Assembly (NCBI RefSeq): GCF_001895925.1
Contig: NZ_MPPI01000015.1
Span: 26,944-90,943, forward strand
Length of the DNA: 64,000 bases
Origin: Phormidesmis priestleyi ULC007
GTDB lineage: Bacteria > Cyanobacteriota > Cyanobacteriia > Leptolyngbyales > Leptolyngbyaceae
Reading direction: 5' to 3'
Part shown: positions 29,849 through 40,279 of the stretch, piece by piece
Layout: each line of letters begins with the position of its first letter
How positions within the stretch are numbered: the stretch's first letter is position 1
Notes under the pieces: model-generated
Told to the model about the DNA's origin: nothing
The model's input: only the letters and a program-made list of their open reading frames with translations
The model's database searches: none
Program-made: the position numbers and the translations under genes

Positions 29849-29950
29849 TATAGCAAGCCGATGTGAATTGTGAAACCTGGAATCACCCTAAACTTAGGAG
29901 CTAGGGGCACGATTAATCTTACGTTTCACAACTCACTTAGGATTGCTATA
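29849..29950. mobile_element. MITE with 28-bp imperfect terminal inverted repeats
   Basis: The left end, starting TATAGCAAGCCGATG, and the right end, finishing CTTAGGATTGCTATA, pair over 28 bases with about four mismatches. The inner ends GTGAAAC and GTTTCAC pair perfectly. Both termini carry TA. At 102 bp without coding capacity it fits a miniature element. It lies about 120 bases upstream of the dioxygenase gene. Confidence 0.65.
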
Positions 29951-30071
29951 GCAGTACGAGAAAAGGTCAAGACATCAATCTCCGCTGTTCCTTTACCTCT
30001 CAAGGGGCTTTGTGTCCTCGCCTATTCATCCGTTGCCATATTTGCAAAGCTACTCAGCAAGAGGAACAGTC

Positions 30072-31097
30072 ATGACAGGAATTTTCCACCCAGTGTCTGA
30101 GACCTCGGTAAAAATGTCTTTCTTAGATCCGGATAAGCAGTTCCCTCTGGTTGTTGAACCAATTGCTGAAGGACTTGGCTTGTGGGCATGGGCGACGGGT
30201 CATCGAGAGTTGATCGAATCTCAGGTGTTGCAATATGGCGGTTTGCTATTTCGGAATTTTAATGTCAATGGCTCATCCGACCTGGAAGCCCTGATTCACA
30301 GTCTCTCAGGCGAACCCCTGGAGTATCGGGAGAGATCCTCACCGCGCCGCACGATCTCAGGCAAAATTTATACTTCTACAGAATATCCAGCAGAGCAAAC
30401 CATTGCCCTGCACTGTGAAAATTCCTACCAGGAAAGTTGGCCGATGCGGATCTTTTTTCATTGTCTAACGCCCGCTGCTGTCGGCGGTGAGACCCCGATT
30501 GCTGATACTCGCAAAGTCCTTACCCGGATAGATCCTGAGATCCGGCAGCGCTTTATTAACAAACAGGTCATGTATGTTCGCAACTTTTACCACTTCTTAG
30601 GGTTACCCTGGCAAACGGTGTTTCAGACAGCCGATAAAGCCGAAGTTGAATCATACTGCCGGGAAAACAAGATTGAGATAGAGTGGATGGAAGGTGGACA
30701 TCTCAGAACAAGCGTAGTACGGGAGCCTGTTTTAACGCACCCTCAAACTGGGGAGGAGGTATGGTTTAATCATGCAATGTTTTTCCATGTGAGTACCCTT
30801 GAACCAGAAATCCAAGAGGGTTTACTATTGGCATTTCAAGAAGATGAACTCCCAAGTAATAGCTTTTACGGGGATGGAACCCCAATTGAAGCCTCAGTAG
30901 TTAAGGAGCTACGGCAGTGCCATCAGCAAGAAATGGTGCTTGTGCCGTGGCAGCAGGGAGATGTATTGATGTTAGATAACATGCTAGTGGCTCATGGACG
31001 CTTACCATATTCTGGTTCGCGCCAGGTATTAGTAGGCATGGCGCAGTTAATCAGGCGAGACCCCGAGATCGGCAGTGCCCTTTTATCAAAGATATGA
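30072..31097 (+). CDS. SyrP-like Fe(II)/2-oxoglutarate dioxygenase (TauD/TfdA family)
   Basis: Non-heme iron hydroxylase of 341 residues. The iron ligands appear as H114 and E116 (LHCENSY, an HxE variant of HxD) and H308 (VAHGRLPYSG), with R317 likely binding 2-oxoglutarate. HCENSYQESWP and GGETPIADTRKV are typical of the SyrP branch, whose founder hydroxylates carrier-bound Asp in syringomycin. I chose the ATG at 30072, preceded by AGAGGA; an in-frame GTG at 30012 would add 20 residues but lacks a good site. It runs opposite to the FAAL series. The best guess is beta-hydroxylation of an amino acid (Asp/Asn type) on a peptide-side carrier encoded beyond the window. Membership in the cluster is inferred from position and family. 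Confidence 0.88.
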   Translation: MTGIFHPVSETSVKMSFLDPDKQFPLVVEPIAEGLGLWAWATGHRELIESQVLQYGGLLFRNFNVNGSSDLEALIHSLSGEPLEYRERSSPRRTISGKIYTSTEYPAEQTIALHCENSYQESWPMRIFFHCLTPAAVGGETPIADTRKVLTRIDPEIRQRFINKQVMYVRNFYHFLGLPWQTVFQTADKAEVESYCRENKIEIEWMEGGHLRTSVVREPVLTHPQTGEEVWFNHAMFFHVSTLEPEIQEGLLLAFQEDELPSNSFYGDGTPIEASVVKELRQCHQQEMVLVPWQQGDVLMLDNMLVAHGRLPYSGSRQVLVGMAQLIRRDPEIGSALLSKI

Positions 31098-31372
31098 GGA
31101 AAATAGCGGGATAGTAGTCTTAAGTTAGCTGCAATTATCATGAAACCTTACCTAATCTGAGCAACTTGTGGGTCGGATGACATCATGAAAAATGAGACGA
31201 TCCGACGTGGCAAGAAGAATTAGGGCTTGCTGAGGAACTCTGAACAGATGGTTGTGTTGCAAATATTTTTAGTGACAAACGAAGTGTTTCGTTCGCATTC
31301 CGTTAAGCGCTAATTCCGAACAGTTCTTCAATAAATTTTACTTGAGAAACCCTGTCCCCTGGTATGTTAAGA
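31098..31372. other. Noncoding gap between dioxygenase and IS110 region
   Basis: No gene is seen. The left end of the IS110-family element probably falls here, but elements of this family lack clear terminal inverted repeats and I cannot fix it. The AT-rich stretch at 31290-31345 may carry the promoter for the structured RNA that follows. Confidence 0.4.
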
Positions 31373-32508
<1,136 letters not shown>

Positions 32509-32640
32509 TCTAGGCGTTAACGCTCAGTTTTAGGAAGGATGAGAGTGTGTTGATCAAAGTGGCTCCAACAGCGATGTGCGAGTCGCTGCTTTATTGTGCT
32601 TTGTTTTTTTCGTAGCGTTGATTTCGCTGACCCCTCAAAT

Positions 32641-32826
32641 TCACATTTGATTCTTGACATTCAAGATAATCGCTTTGCTGACTCCCTTCACTTGTCCTTT
32701 GCGAATCATACTCATGGCTTCAATCCCGCTCAAAGTTCGTCTTGCCGTGTTGAATGAGCCGAATCCCATCATGGGTTTGGTCAATCGCTTGATGATTCGA
32801 TGATCCTGCTCGATGATATTATTCAA
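32641..32826 (-). pseudogene. C-terminal remnant of an IS6-family transposase
   Basis: The last 60 or so codons of an IS6-type transposase remain: LNNIIEQDHRIIKRLTKPMM followed by GFGSFNTARRTLSGIEAM and IRKGQ are the conserved C-terminal segments. The frame is cut upstream by the first 206-bp MITE copy (32825-33030), which replaces the DDE catalytic part; an apparent longer frame reaching 32916 is a chimera with the MITE. The N-terminal part is not found on the far side. The product is not functional as a transposase. Confidence 0.85.
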
Positions 32827-33030
32827 CCTGAGTTCGGGATAAGAAATCGCCAGAAGTCCTGATTTTCCGTGCCTTGCTGCTATGCTCCACATCAGGCTCT
32901 TGTCAATAAGCCTCACAGTTGAGAATATTCTTAATAGTAGGACTTATTGAGAAAAGATTACTAGCTGGTTGTTTGGCTCAAGCTACTTGCAGTGGGGATT
33001 TCAGCCTTCGGCTTAACCCGAACTCAGGTT
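32825..33030. mobile_element. 206-bp MITE, copy 1
   Basis: Bounded by perfect 14-bp terminal inverted repeats, AACCTGAGTTCGGG (32825-32838) and CCCGAACTCAGGTT (33017-33030). No coding capacity. It is identical over its length to 33122-33327 as far as I can read, and it interrupts an IS6-family transposase gene. Confidence 0.85.
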
Positions 33031-33038
33031 GTTTAGGT

Positions 33039-33070
33039 TCAAAGTCCCCCAATTTTGGGGGATTTAGGGG
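33039..33070. repeat. CCCCC-AATTTT-GGGGG hairpin repeat
   Basis: TCAAAGTCCCCCAATTTTGG, continuing GGGATTTAGGGG, is the same dispersed hairpin unit found inside the MITE at 8239-8414. It lies between the two 206-bp MITE copies. Confidence 0.6.
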
Positions 33071-33121
33071 CAGCCCGAATTCGCAACCGTAGCGAAAAGC
33101 TTCATCGAATTCACGTTGAAT

Positions 33122-33327
33122 AACCTGAGTTCGGGATAAGAAATCGCCAGAAGTCCTGATTTTCCGTGCCTTGCTGCTATGCTCCACATCAGGCTCTTGT
33201 CAATAAGCCTCACAGTTGAGAATATTCTTAATAGTAGGACTTATTGAGAAAAGATTACTAGCTGGTTGTTTGGCTCAAGCTACTTGCAGTGGGGATTTCA
33301 GCCTTCGGCTTAACCCGAACTCAGGTT
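33122..33327. mobile_element. 206-bp MITE, copy 2
   Basis: Second copy, offset 297 bases from copy 1, in the same orientation and with the same 14-bp terminal inverted repeats. It ends about 65 bases downstream of the recA stop. Two identical copies so close could allow recombination that deletes the 297-base interval. Confidence 0.85.
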
Positions 33328-33392
33328 GAATAATAAAAAAGGCAGGCATTTAGCCCACCCTCTATGAAATTTAAGCGTTAGAACGATCGCGC

Positions 33393-34478
33393 TTATTCTG
33401 CTGCTTCTACAAACTCTTCGTCATCTTCATCTTCTGGGTCAGGCGCTCCGACCGAGTTAGCAGACACCACAGCGCCCATTTCGAGCTTCTCGCGCACCAG
33501 TTTTTCAACTTCTTTGGCAAATTCGGGCTTCTCTTCCACATACTTCACCGCGTTGTCGCGACCCTGGCTGATGTTATCGCCGTTATAGCTATACCAGGCA
33601 CCTTTGCGAACGATCACGCCCGTTTCTTCTGCCAGGTCAACCAGACATCCGATCGTCGAGATGCCTTTGCCGAAAATGATGTCAAACTCAGCAATGCGGA
33701 ACGGCGGTGCGATTTTGTTTTTGGCAACTTTCACCTTGGCGCGGTTGCCATATTCTTCGTTGCCCCGCTTCAGGGTTTGAATGCGGCGAATATCGAGACG
33801 CACAGAGGCATAATATTTCAGCGCCTGTCCGCCTGTGGTGGTTTCGGGGCTGCCGTACGTCACGCCGATCTTTTGACGCAACTGGTTGATAAAGACGACT
33901 GTGCAGCCAGACTTGCCAATATTTCCGGTGATTTTCCGCAGCGCTTGGCTCATCAGACGGGCTTGCAAACCCATGTGAGAATCGCCCATTTCGCCCTCGA
34001 TTTCGGCACGAGGAACCAGTGCCGCCACCGAGTCAATGACCACAATATCAACGGCGGTCGATCGTACCAATTGATCCACAATCTCTAGTGCTGCTTCCCC
34101 CGTGTCAGGCTGAGAAATCAGCAGATTAGCAATATCAACGCCCAAAGCTGCTGCATATTTGGGGTCGAGCGCGTGTTCAGCATCAATGTAAGCCGCCGTT
34201 CCGCCTGTTTTTTGGACTTCGGCAACTGCGTGCAGCGCCACCGTCGTCTTACCCGAACTTTCAGGACCGTAAATCTCAATCACCCGACCTTTTGGCAGCC
34301 CACCGCCTAGCGCCAGATCCAACGTCAGAGCGCCACTGGGGATGGTTTCAACCTTCATCCGGGTGGCATCACCCAGACGCATAATGCTGCCTTTCCCAAA
34401 GTTGCGCTCGATCTGGGTGAGCACCATCGTCAGGGCTTTTTGCTTATCGGAACTTTCGGTTGTTTTACTACTAGCCAT
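33393..34478 (-). CDS. recA: RecA recombinase
   Basis: Complete 361-residue RecA, which forms ATP-dependent filaments on single-stranded DNA, catalyses strand exchange and stimulates LexA-type self-cleavage. Walker A is GPESSGKTT (near 70), Walker [13 protein letters not shown], and the DNA-binding loops include [20 protein letters not shown]. The C-terminus is strongly acidic ([10 protein letters not shown]), as in other RecA proteins. It is divergent from xseA, with 149 bases between the two starts. I see no clear LexA operator there, only a short hairpin (GAGTCT/AGACTC). It marks the beginning of conserved core genes to the right of the mobile-element junction. Confidence 0.99.
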   Translation of the reverse strand: MASSKTTESSDKQKALTMVLTQIERNFGKGSIMRLGDATRMKVETIPSGALTLDLALGGGLPKGRVIEIYGPESSGKTTVALHAVAEVQKTGGTAAYIDAEHALDPKYAAALGVDIANLLISQPDTGEAALEIVDQLVRSTAVDIVVIDSVAALVPRAEIEGEMGDSHMGLQARLMSQALRKITGNIGKSGCTVVFINQLRQKIGVTYGSPETTTGGQALKYYASVRLDIRRIQTLKRGNEEYGNRAKVKVAKNKIAPPFRIAEFDIIFGKGISTIGCLVDLAEETGVIVRKGAWYSYNGDNISQGRDNAVKYVEEKPEFAKEVEKLVREKLEMGAVVSANSVGAPDPEDEDDEEFVEAAE

Positions 34479-34627
34479 TAGCGCCTCAAAAAAGAAAGAG
34501 TTATAGAGAGCAAGTCGGAAGGGGCTGAGAGTCTAAGATTGAGACTCGTGATTAACCTTCTAGCATGAGAGTTAGAAATTTCAGTGAAATCAGCCGATAA
34601 TTTGATGCTTCTCTCTCCAGGTTACAC

Positions 34628-35884
34628 GTGATGTCTTTTAATCTGCCTAGCTCGATCGAGCCAGATTCCGCCCTATCAGTCGGGGGGTTAACCGCCTACA
34701 TTCAACTGCTGCTTGAGCAAGATGACCAACTCCGTCAAGTCTGGGTGACAGGTGAAGTTTCTAGTGCATCGCGATATCGCAGTGGGTTGTTTTTCACGCT
34801 GCAAGACCCCGATGCCAAAGCCTCCATTAGCTGCGTCGTGTGGAACAGTCAACTCGATAAATTGGCTGCTCTGCCAGCGCAGGGAGAACAGTTGATTTTG
34901 CTGGGTCGGGTCAACGTCCATCCTCAACGGGGCAACTACCAGTTGATTGTCTGGCAAGCGCTTCCGGCAGGGGAGGGGCTATTGGCTCTGCGCTATCGAC
35001 AGTTGCGAAATCGCCTAGAGCTAGAAGGACTCTTTGACCCAGAGAGAAAGCGTCCTCTACCCGTCCATCCTCAAACGGTTGCGGTGGTCACCTCACCTCA
35101 AGCCGCAGCCTGGGGAGACATCCAACGAACGCTAAAACGGCGCTATCCGGGGTTGCGGGTGCTGTTTTCTCCAGCATTAGTGCAGGGAGATCAGGCACCA
35201 GCATCGATCGTGGCAGCGATCGCACGAGTCGAACGAGATCGTAGAGCGGATGTACTAATTCTATCACGGGGCGGCGGGGCGATCGAAGATATGGCGTGTT
35301 TTAATGACGAATTTGTGGTTCGGGCGGTGGCAAATTGCTCGATTCCTGTGATTGCGGGCATTGGACACCAGCGCGATGAGTCGTTAGCAGACCTCGCTGC
35401 CGATGTTTGCGCCCACACCCCAACTGCTGCCGCCGAGCAAGCAATTCCCTTTCTCTCCAATCTGCACGCCGAGCATCAAGAACGATTTCATGCCCTCAAT
35501 CAAGCGGTGGTGCAATATCTAGAAGTCGAGCGCGATCGCCTGCAAAGTCTACGGGAGTGCGTTAAACGCGTGAAGCTCGATCGCCAGATTAAACAAGAAA
35601 CTCAGGTCGTTGCCTGGTTGAAACAGCGCTTGATTCAATCAACTCTGCGCCCCTTTCAAGAAGCGACTCAACACCATCAACTTCTGCAAGAAAAGTTAGC
35701 AACGCTTGACCCGCAAGCCGTGCTTCAACGAGGCTATGCAGTGGTGCGGCAGATGAACGGAAGCATTGCTCGATCGGCGTTAGAAGTCTCTCCGGGAGAG
35801 GATTTGTCAATTCAATTAGGGCAAGGGCACCTGAAAGTTAAAGTCACGGAAGTCTCGATCGCTCCACCCAGTTTCGACGAATAA
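34628..35884 (+). CDS. xseA: Exodeoxyribonuclease VII large subunit
   Basis: XseA of 418 residues. An N-terminal OB-fold DNA-binding domain (about 10-110; VWVTGEVSSASRYRSGLFFT, CVVWNSQ) precedes the catalytic domain with VAVVTSPQAAAWGDI, LSRGGGAIEDM, VIAGIGHQRDESLADLAAD and HTPTAAAE, all family hallmarks, and a C-terminal coiled coil. With XseB it forms a nuclease that degrades single-stranded DNA to oligonucleotides. xseB follows on the same strand after 48 bases, so the pair is likely co-transcribed. It is divergent from recA. Confidence 0.98.
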   Translation: MMSFNLPSSIEPDSALSVGGLTAYIQLLLEQDDQLRQVWVTGEVSSASRYRSGLFFTLQDPDAKASISCVVWNSQLDKLAALPAQGEQLILLGRVNVHPQRGNYQLIVWQALPAGEGLLALRYRQLRNRLELEGLFDPERKRPLPVHPQTVAVVTSPQAAAWGDIQRTLKRRYPGLRVLFSPALVQGDQAPASIVAAIARVERDRRADVLILSRGGGAIEDMACFNDEFVVRAVANCSIPVIAGIGHQRDESLADLAADVCAHTPTAAAEQAIPFLSNLHAEHQERFHALNQAVVQYLEVERDRLQSLRECVKRVKLDRQIKQETQVVAWLKQRLIQSTLRPFQEATQHHQLLQEKLATLDPQAVLQRGYAVVRQMNGSIARSALEVSPGEDLSIQLGQGHLKVKVTEVSIAPPSFDE

Positions 35885-35932
35885 AGACTATAAATAAAAG
35901 AGTCAGAATTCACCTTCACCTTGGGGCGCTGC

Positions 35933-36232
35933 ATGAATATTTCCCCTGGCTCAAATGCAGCCTATTCAAAACAAATCGAAGCGGATCAAGATTCGACCCC
36001 TGACAGCCGTTCTTCTGAATACCCGTCTCAAACTAACTGGAATTATGAGGCAACGGTTGCCCAAGTTGAGTCGATTTTGTCACGCATTGAGTCGGGTGAG
36101 TTAGACCTTGCCGATGTGTTTGAGCAATTTTCGACCGCCGTCAGGTATTTGAAACAGTGCGAAGCATTTTTAGCTCAACGTCAGAATCAAGTGGATCTGT
36201 TGATTGAAACGCTAACTGACGAAGAGTTTTGA
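35933..36232 (+). CDS. xseB: Exodeoxyribonuclease VII small subunit
   Basis: XseB of 99 residues. After a non-conserved N-terminal 30 residues comes the XseB helix pair: [20 protein letters not shown], then [11 protein letters not shown], then [10 protein letters not shown]. Known XseB proteins wrap the XseA coiled coil. I chose the ATG at 35933; a TTG at 35921 would add four residues. It follows xseA and ends 20 bases before the 3' end of the convergent LCP gene. Confidence 0.95.
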   Translation: MNISPGSNAAYSKQIEADQDSTPDSRSSEYPSQTNWNYEATVAQVESILSRIESGELDLADVFEQFSTAVRYLKQCEAFLAQRQNQVDLLIETLTDEEF

Positions 36233-36252
36233 CCCTGATCCTATTCTACACT

Positions 36253-37776
36253 TTATCCTTTGTTGGCGGGGTTGGTCAGCGATCGTGACTCACCGCGACC
36301 TGCGGCGGGATCTTTCAGCCCCGGACGCAGCAGTTTTTTAGGCGGCTGAAGCGCATCTTTGCCCAGTTGAATTGTCACATCTGAGTCAAGACTCCCCGTT
36401 GTCTCAATTCTGACTTCGCCAAACCCTAGCGATCGTCGCACTGATTCTGCCCCAATCACATCGCCTTGTTGAGCCACAATGCGAGTGATGCTTAAAGGCT
36501 CTGTCCAGGGCTTGTCTTGATAAACGTTGTTAAACCCTGACCCTCTCAGCCTAGTAATTACCGACTGCACTCCTTTATCTTGAGGAATGCTGTTTTGAAT
36601 CGCCACTCTTAGCGTCGCGGGTTGATCTTCGGTCAACGCAGTGGTGCCAAAATCGAGATGCTGACCGACTAGCTTTTGAATCTGAGCCGGGTGGGGCAGC
36701 CAATAGCTCGCGTCATATTCACCCGGAGCGCTAAACTCGCCTGGGATCATCAGCATTTTGGTGTTCGATCGATTCACTTGAGAGGCAAAGCCAGTCAGCG
36801 CCACCAGTTCTTCAACGGTCAGATTGGTATCGATGTGTGACTGAATGATCGAGAGCAGTTTAGGAATCCGAGTCACGGTAGTGGGATTGAGGGATTGCTC
36901 CATGAGGGCGCGCATCACGGTCTGCTGACGTTGAATTCGCCCGATATCCCCATTTTCGTCGTAGCGGAAGCGCAGCAGTTGCAGGGTTTTATCGCCGTTG
37001 AGGTGTTGCTGTCCGGCTTTGAGATTGACGTAAAGATGCTGACTATCGTCTTTATATTTCATGTCTTTGGGGACGAAAACCGTCACGCCACCCAGCGCAT
37101 CGATCAGCGCTTCTACCCCTTGAACATTGATCGTGACATAGCGATCGACCCCTACGCCTCCCAGCAGCTCACTGACCGTTTTTGCACCCAGGGCAGGGCC
37201 ACCATACAGATTTGCTTCGTTAATTTTACGAACGCCGTGATCAGGAATATAAGTGCGCGTATCTCTCGGAATTGAGAGCACCGTCAGCTTCTTAGTCTCA
37301 GGGTTAAAGCGCAGCAGCAACATCACATCAGTCAACCCTTCAAACGAGTTAACGAGGGCCTGATAGCGAAGGTTTTTGAGGTGGTCAGGAGGATTTTGTA
37401 AATCCGTCGTTAGCACTTTTACACCCAAAACCAGAATGTTGACGGGGCGTGTCAGTTCGGGCAATTTCAAACTGCTTCGGCTTGAGATGCCACCTTTGCC
37501 AAACACTGAGGCTTGAGCGGGGCTGAGTTGACGCTGCATCAGAGGCGTACTGGCGAGCGAAACTGCGAGTAGCGCGCCTGCTGTTGCCGAAAGCATGGCG
37601 ACCCCCGTCAAGCAAAACATCAGCCAGAGCAGCTTCTTGCCTTTGGGCTTTGCCGACCTTTTGGTTTTAGAAGTCACTCGTCTAGGTTGAGCAGATTGCG
37701 CGGGGACTGATTTCGGGGAGACGGGTTGCTTTTTAGCGCTTTTCACAGGTTTCCTCAACACACACCAATTGATCAT
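36253..37776 (-). CDS. LytR-CpsA-Psr (LCP) family protein with LytR_C domain
   Basis: Membrane-anchored LCP protein of 507 residues. A basic, Pro/Ser-rich cytoplasmic N-terminus (1-48) is followed by one transmembrane helix (about 50-72, LLWLMFCLTGVAMLSATAGA). The LCP domain (about 110-330) has TDVMLLLRFNP, LSIPRDTRTYIPDHG, KINEANLYGG and the Arg-rich LLRFRYDENGDIGRIQRQQ. A LytR_C domain (about 390-475) follows. LCP enzymes transfer glycan polymers from lipid carriers to peptidoglycan at the outer face of the membrane. In cyanobacteria the polymer is not defined. It is convergent with xseB. Confidence 0.94.
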   Translation of the reverse strand: MINWCVLRKPVKSAKKQPVSPKSVPAQSAQPRRVTSKTKRSAKPKGKKLLWLMFCLTGVAMLSATAGALLAVSLASTPLMQRQLSPAQASVFGKGGISSRSSLKLPELTRPVNILVLGVKVLTTDLQNPPDHLKNLRYQALVNSFEGLTDVMLLLRFNPETKKLTVLSIPRDTRTYIPDHGVRKINEANLYGGPALGAKTVSELLGGVGVDRYVTINVQGVEALIDALGGVTVFVPKDMKYKDDSQHLYVNLKAGQQHLNGDKTLQLLRFRYDENGDIGRIQRQQTVMRALMEQSLNPTTVTRIPKLLSIIQSHIDTNLTVEELVALTGFASQVNRSNTKMLMIPGEFSAPGEYDASYWLPHPAQIQKLVGQHLDFGTTALTEDQPATLRVAIQNSIPQDKGVQSVITRLRGSGFNNVYQDKPWTEPLSITRIVAQQGDVIGAESVRRSLGFGEVRIETTGSLDSDVTIQLGKDALQPPKKLLRPGLKDPAAGRGESRSLTNPANKG

Positions 37777-38016
37777 CGACTAAAGAGAACCAATCTTAAA
37801 TTTGAGCTTTCATTGTATGCAGTAAAACATATTTAGCTGATTTTTTATTTGCTCAGTTCTTTTGAGAAATAAAGCTTTTGTAGACGCACGATAACAACGA
37901 TTTCTCAGATTATCTATAAAAACTGGACAATATTCTGTGAATTTAGCCGATTTTGAGAATTATGAGTCATTTTTCTGAGTTATGGGTCATTTAATCGCGA
38001 TCGTCAGTCATAAATC

Positions 38017-40188
38017 TTACTTGAAGTAGATCAGTAGATTTAGACCCGGAATCGTGCGGGAAAGTGTCCACAGCAGCAAGGCGATGTAGAGCGTCCCCAG
38101 ACTCCACTGATACCAAACCAGCCCGGTGACTAGGTTGGGTAGGTGCTGATCTCGGAGCCGAATATCGTTAAAGCCAAAGCGCAAAAAATTATTAAAACTG
38201 AAGTCGAAATAGTTGAGCCAACTCCAATGACGATCCCACAAGATGGGCAGATAGCGATCGCGAAACATCGGTTCTCGTGGAATGATCGGCAACCGTCCAA
38301 TCAAAATTCGTAACTGGCGGAGGGTGCCTTCTTCAACAAAATAACTGGCATCTAAAAGTGGGTGGTAGCGACCCTGACGAAACAGCAGCCCGATCAAAAT
38401 TAGCGGAATCGGCACCATCACGATCGCCAAACATGCCAAGGTCATCCAGGGTCGATCACCGTTGCGAAACACTGCCACTAGCCCACCCAGATTGAGAACG
38501 GTGGCGAAACTGCTCACCCAGGCAAATTCTCCCCAAGTTGGCAGAATCGGTTTAGGGTAGCGTCTGCGCCAGCGATCAACTCCCCAAAACAAAATACTGA
38601 AATAAGCGATCGTCACCAGTCCTACGCCAAAGATCAGCCAAAAACTCGTGCCGTTGCGGCTCAACAAGAGCAATAGACTCAGCGCCACCCAATTAAACGC
38701 GAGGCTCAAGCGATCGAGCACGTTCAGAACTGGAGACAACGGCTCGACGGCGATCACGCGATCGCGGACTCTAATATACGTTTCTAAATCAACAGCAGTA
38801 ACCGTGAGCAACTCAGTCGGATTGCGAAACGGTTGTTTGGCTCGACGCTGCCCGATCGCGTTTGCTTGAGTTTGATTAAAGCCAATTCTGCTTAACTGAG
38901 GAATCGTGGCAGTGTTTAAATTGGTGCCAAATAGCCGTTGCAGCAGTTGTTGCGATCGCAATCGCTGGGCGGTGTAATCGATTTGATTTGCGTCAGCAAT
39001 TTGTTCGAGTCGCCGAAAGTTTCGCACTAATTCACGCAGCAGATTTTCATTGCCCTGCAACGTCGGCACCGAAATCACCTTGCCGATCTGCCCAGGGTCG
39101 CCCAAAATCTTGGCTTTGTCAGAGTCAAATCGTAACCCCGCCACATTGAGATAAGCGCCCTTTGAGAAAGAGCAATAGCTAAAATCGGCTCGATCGAGAA
39201 TCGTGGCTCCGCGTAGGTTAACGGCTCGATTAAATCGAGCGTCTCGAAAGACGGCAGATTTATCAAACGTGGCATCGGTGAGAAAAAACAACTGATTGAA
39301 GGTGTCTTTTGTAAACAGCGTTTGTTCCCGCCATCGCGTTTGAGCAAAATCGGCATTGCCCTGCCACTGCACCCGCGTAAAGTTTGCCGATTGATAAAAG
39401 GTTGCCTGATTAAAGTTCGCGGTCGCCTGAAACTCGCTGCTCTGAAAGCTGACTTCACCGCGAAACTGCGTCTGATTAAATTCTGCTTTGCCAAAAAAGA
39501 TGTTGTTGCGAAACAGCGCTTCTCGCCCAAAGTTGGCACTCGTAAAGCTCACAGGCAAACTAAACCGAGTCTGTGACCAATCTGCGCCCGACGGGAACTG
39601 TGCCCCTTGTGCCTCCATGCGGTTGAGAAAAAACGTGTTGGTGAAGTCTGCAAATCCAGTAATGCGAGTTTGCACAAGTTTAATCGGCCCGCGAAACACC
39701 GTGATTTGGGCAGAAGGCGCTTGTGATGATTCTTTAGACGTGATCAGCAGCGATTGAGACAGCGTACTCAGACGAGAGAGCCGCCGCCGATCGCGCTGCA
39801 ATTGGGCTTTTTCGTTGGGCGTAAAAATCGGAGACAGCGATTCTCCATAGAGTGGCGCACGCAATCCTAGTCTTGCGATCGCTAAGTCTCCCTCAATCAG
39901 CGAATAGCTCAGATCCAGTCCTAGCGGCAATCCTGGACGTTGTAACTGAGCTTGAACCAGACTATAAAACTGATCGCGAAAGTCTGCATTTTCGGGGCGC
40001 AGGTCGATCGTGGTGCGCCGCAAATCGAGAATTCGAGTCCCTTCACGGGGCACGGGCGATCGCAGCCGTTCTTGCAAAAGCTCCAGGGTTAGAGGAATTC
40101 GTTCGGGTTGAGCGATCGCAGCTTGAGCAGCGTGAGGAAAAACGGCAATGCTGATGATTAAACCGATAAGAACCGCTAGTCTCCTCAC
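38017..40188 (-). CDS. Pentapeptide-repeat membrane protein with helix-hairpin-helix segment
   Basis: Protein of 723 residues with GTG start and a signal peptide (MRRLAVLIGLIISIAVFPHA, ending at AQA). Residues about 165-355 are degenerate pentapeptide repeats (A(N/D)FxxTxF units such as FANFGREALF, ANFNQATFYQ, ADFAQTRWRE, AVFRDARFN), which form a right-handed beta helix. A ComEA-like helix-hairpin-helix follows (about 415-475: LNTATIPQLSRIGFNQTQA, NPTELLTVTAVD). The C-terminal 230 residues contain about five transmembrane helices. I do not recognise a characterised homologue. The export signal plus C-terminal helices suggest that the repeat domain lies outside the cytoplasmic membrane. Flanked by same-strand LCP and TPR genes, but with gaps over 90 bases. 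Confidence 0.85.
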   Translation of the reverse strand: MRRLAVLIGLIISIAVFPHAAQAAIAQPERIPLTLELLQERLRSPVPREGTRILDLRRTTIDLRPENADFRDQFYSLVQAQLQRPGLPLGLDLSYSLIEGDLAIARLGLRAPLYGESLSPIFTPNEKAQLQRDRRRLSRLSTLSQSLLITSKESSQAPSAQITVFRGPIKLVQTRITGFADFTNTFFLNRMEAQGAQFPSGADWSQTRFSLPVSFTSANFGREALFRNNIFFGKAEFNQTQFRGEVSFQSSEFQATANFNQATFYQSANFTRVQWQGNADFAQTRWREQTLFTKDTFNQLFFLTDATFDKSAVFRDARFNRAVNLRGATILDRADFSYCSFSKGAYLNVAGLRFDSDKAKILGDPGQIGKVISVPTLQGNENLLRELVRNFRRLEQIADANQIDYTAQRLRSQQLLQRLFGTNLNTATIPQLSRIGFNQTQANAIGQRRAKQPFRNPTELLTVTAVDLETYIRVRDRVIAVEPLSPVLNVLDRLSLAFNWVALSLLLLLSRNGTSFWLIFGVGLVTIAYFSILFWGVDRWRRRYPKPILPTWGEFAWVSSFATVLNLGGLVAVFRNGDRPWMTLACLAIVMVPIPLILIGLLFRQGRYHPLLDASYFVEEGTLRQLRILIGRLPIIPREPMFRDRYLPILWDRHWSWLNYFDFSFNNFLRFGFNDIRLRDQHLPNLVTGLVWYQWSLGTLYIALLLWTLSRTIPGLNLLIYFK

Positions 40189-40279
40189 GCCTGACCCCTC
40201 GCATTATTCCGTCCGCAGCTATTGCTCAGAGCCACCATGATTAATGTCTCCACAACAATCTTCAGTTCACCGCTACAAA

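Larger units (their letters stand above)
29129..30071. other. Long gap upstream of the FAAL gene: promoter region, intron remnant and MITE
   Basis: Divergent gap between the FAAL gene and the dioxygenase. It holds the iteron-like repeats (29260-29294), a group II intron 5' remnant (29326-about 29750), two copies of TAATTGACGCG (29770 and 29792), a 14-bp palindrome (29810-29823) and a MITE (29849-29950). No open frame here has recognisable protein homology. Confidence 0.6.

Noticed and set aside
30012..30071. Longer dioxygenase start at a GTG
   Set aside because: The ATG at 30072 has AGAGGA at a good distance and fits the family start; the extension is not conserved-looking.
32978..33187. Minus-strand frame across the two MITE copies
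   Set aside because: It is a chimera of MITE ends and the CCCCC/GGGGG repeat; nothing resembles a protein domain.
34479..34627. LexA operator between recA and xseA
   Set aside because: No convincing cyanobacterial LexA-type palindrome is visible; only a short GAGTCT/AGACTC hairpin was found.
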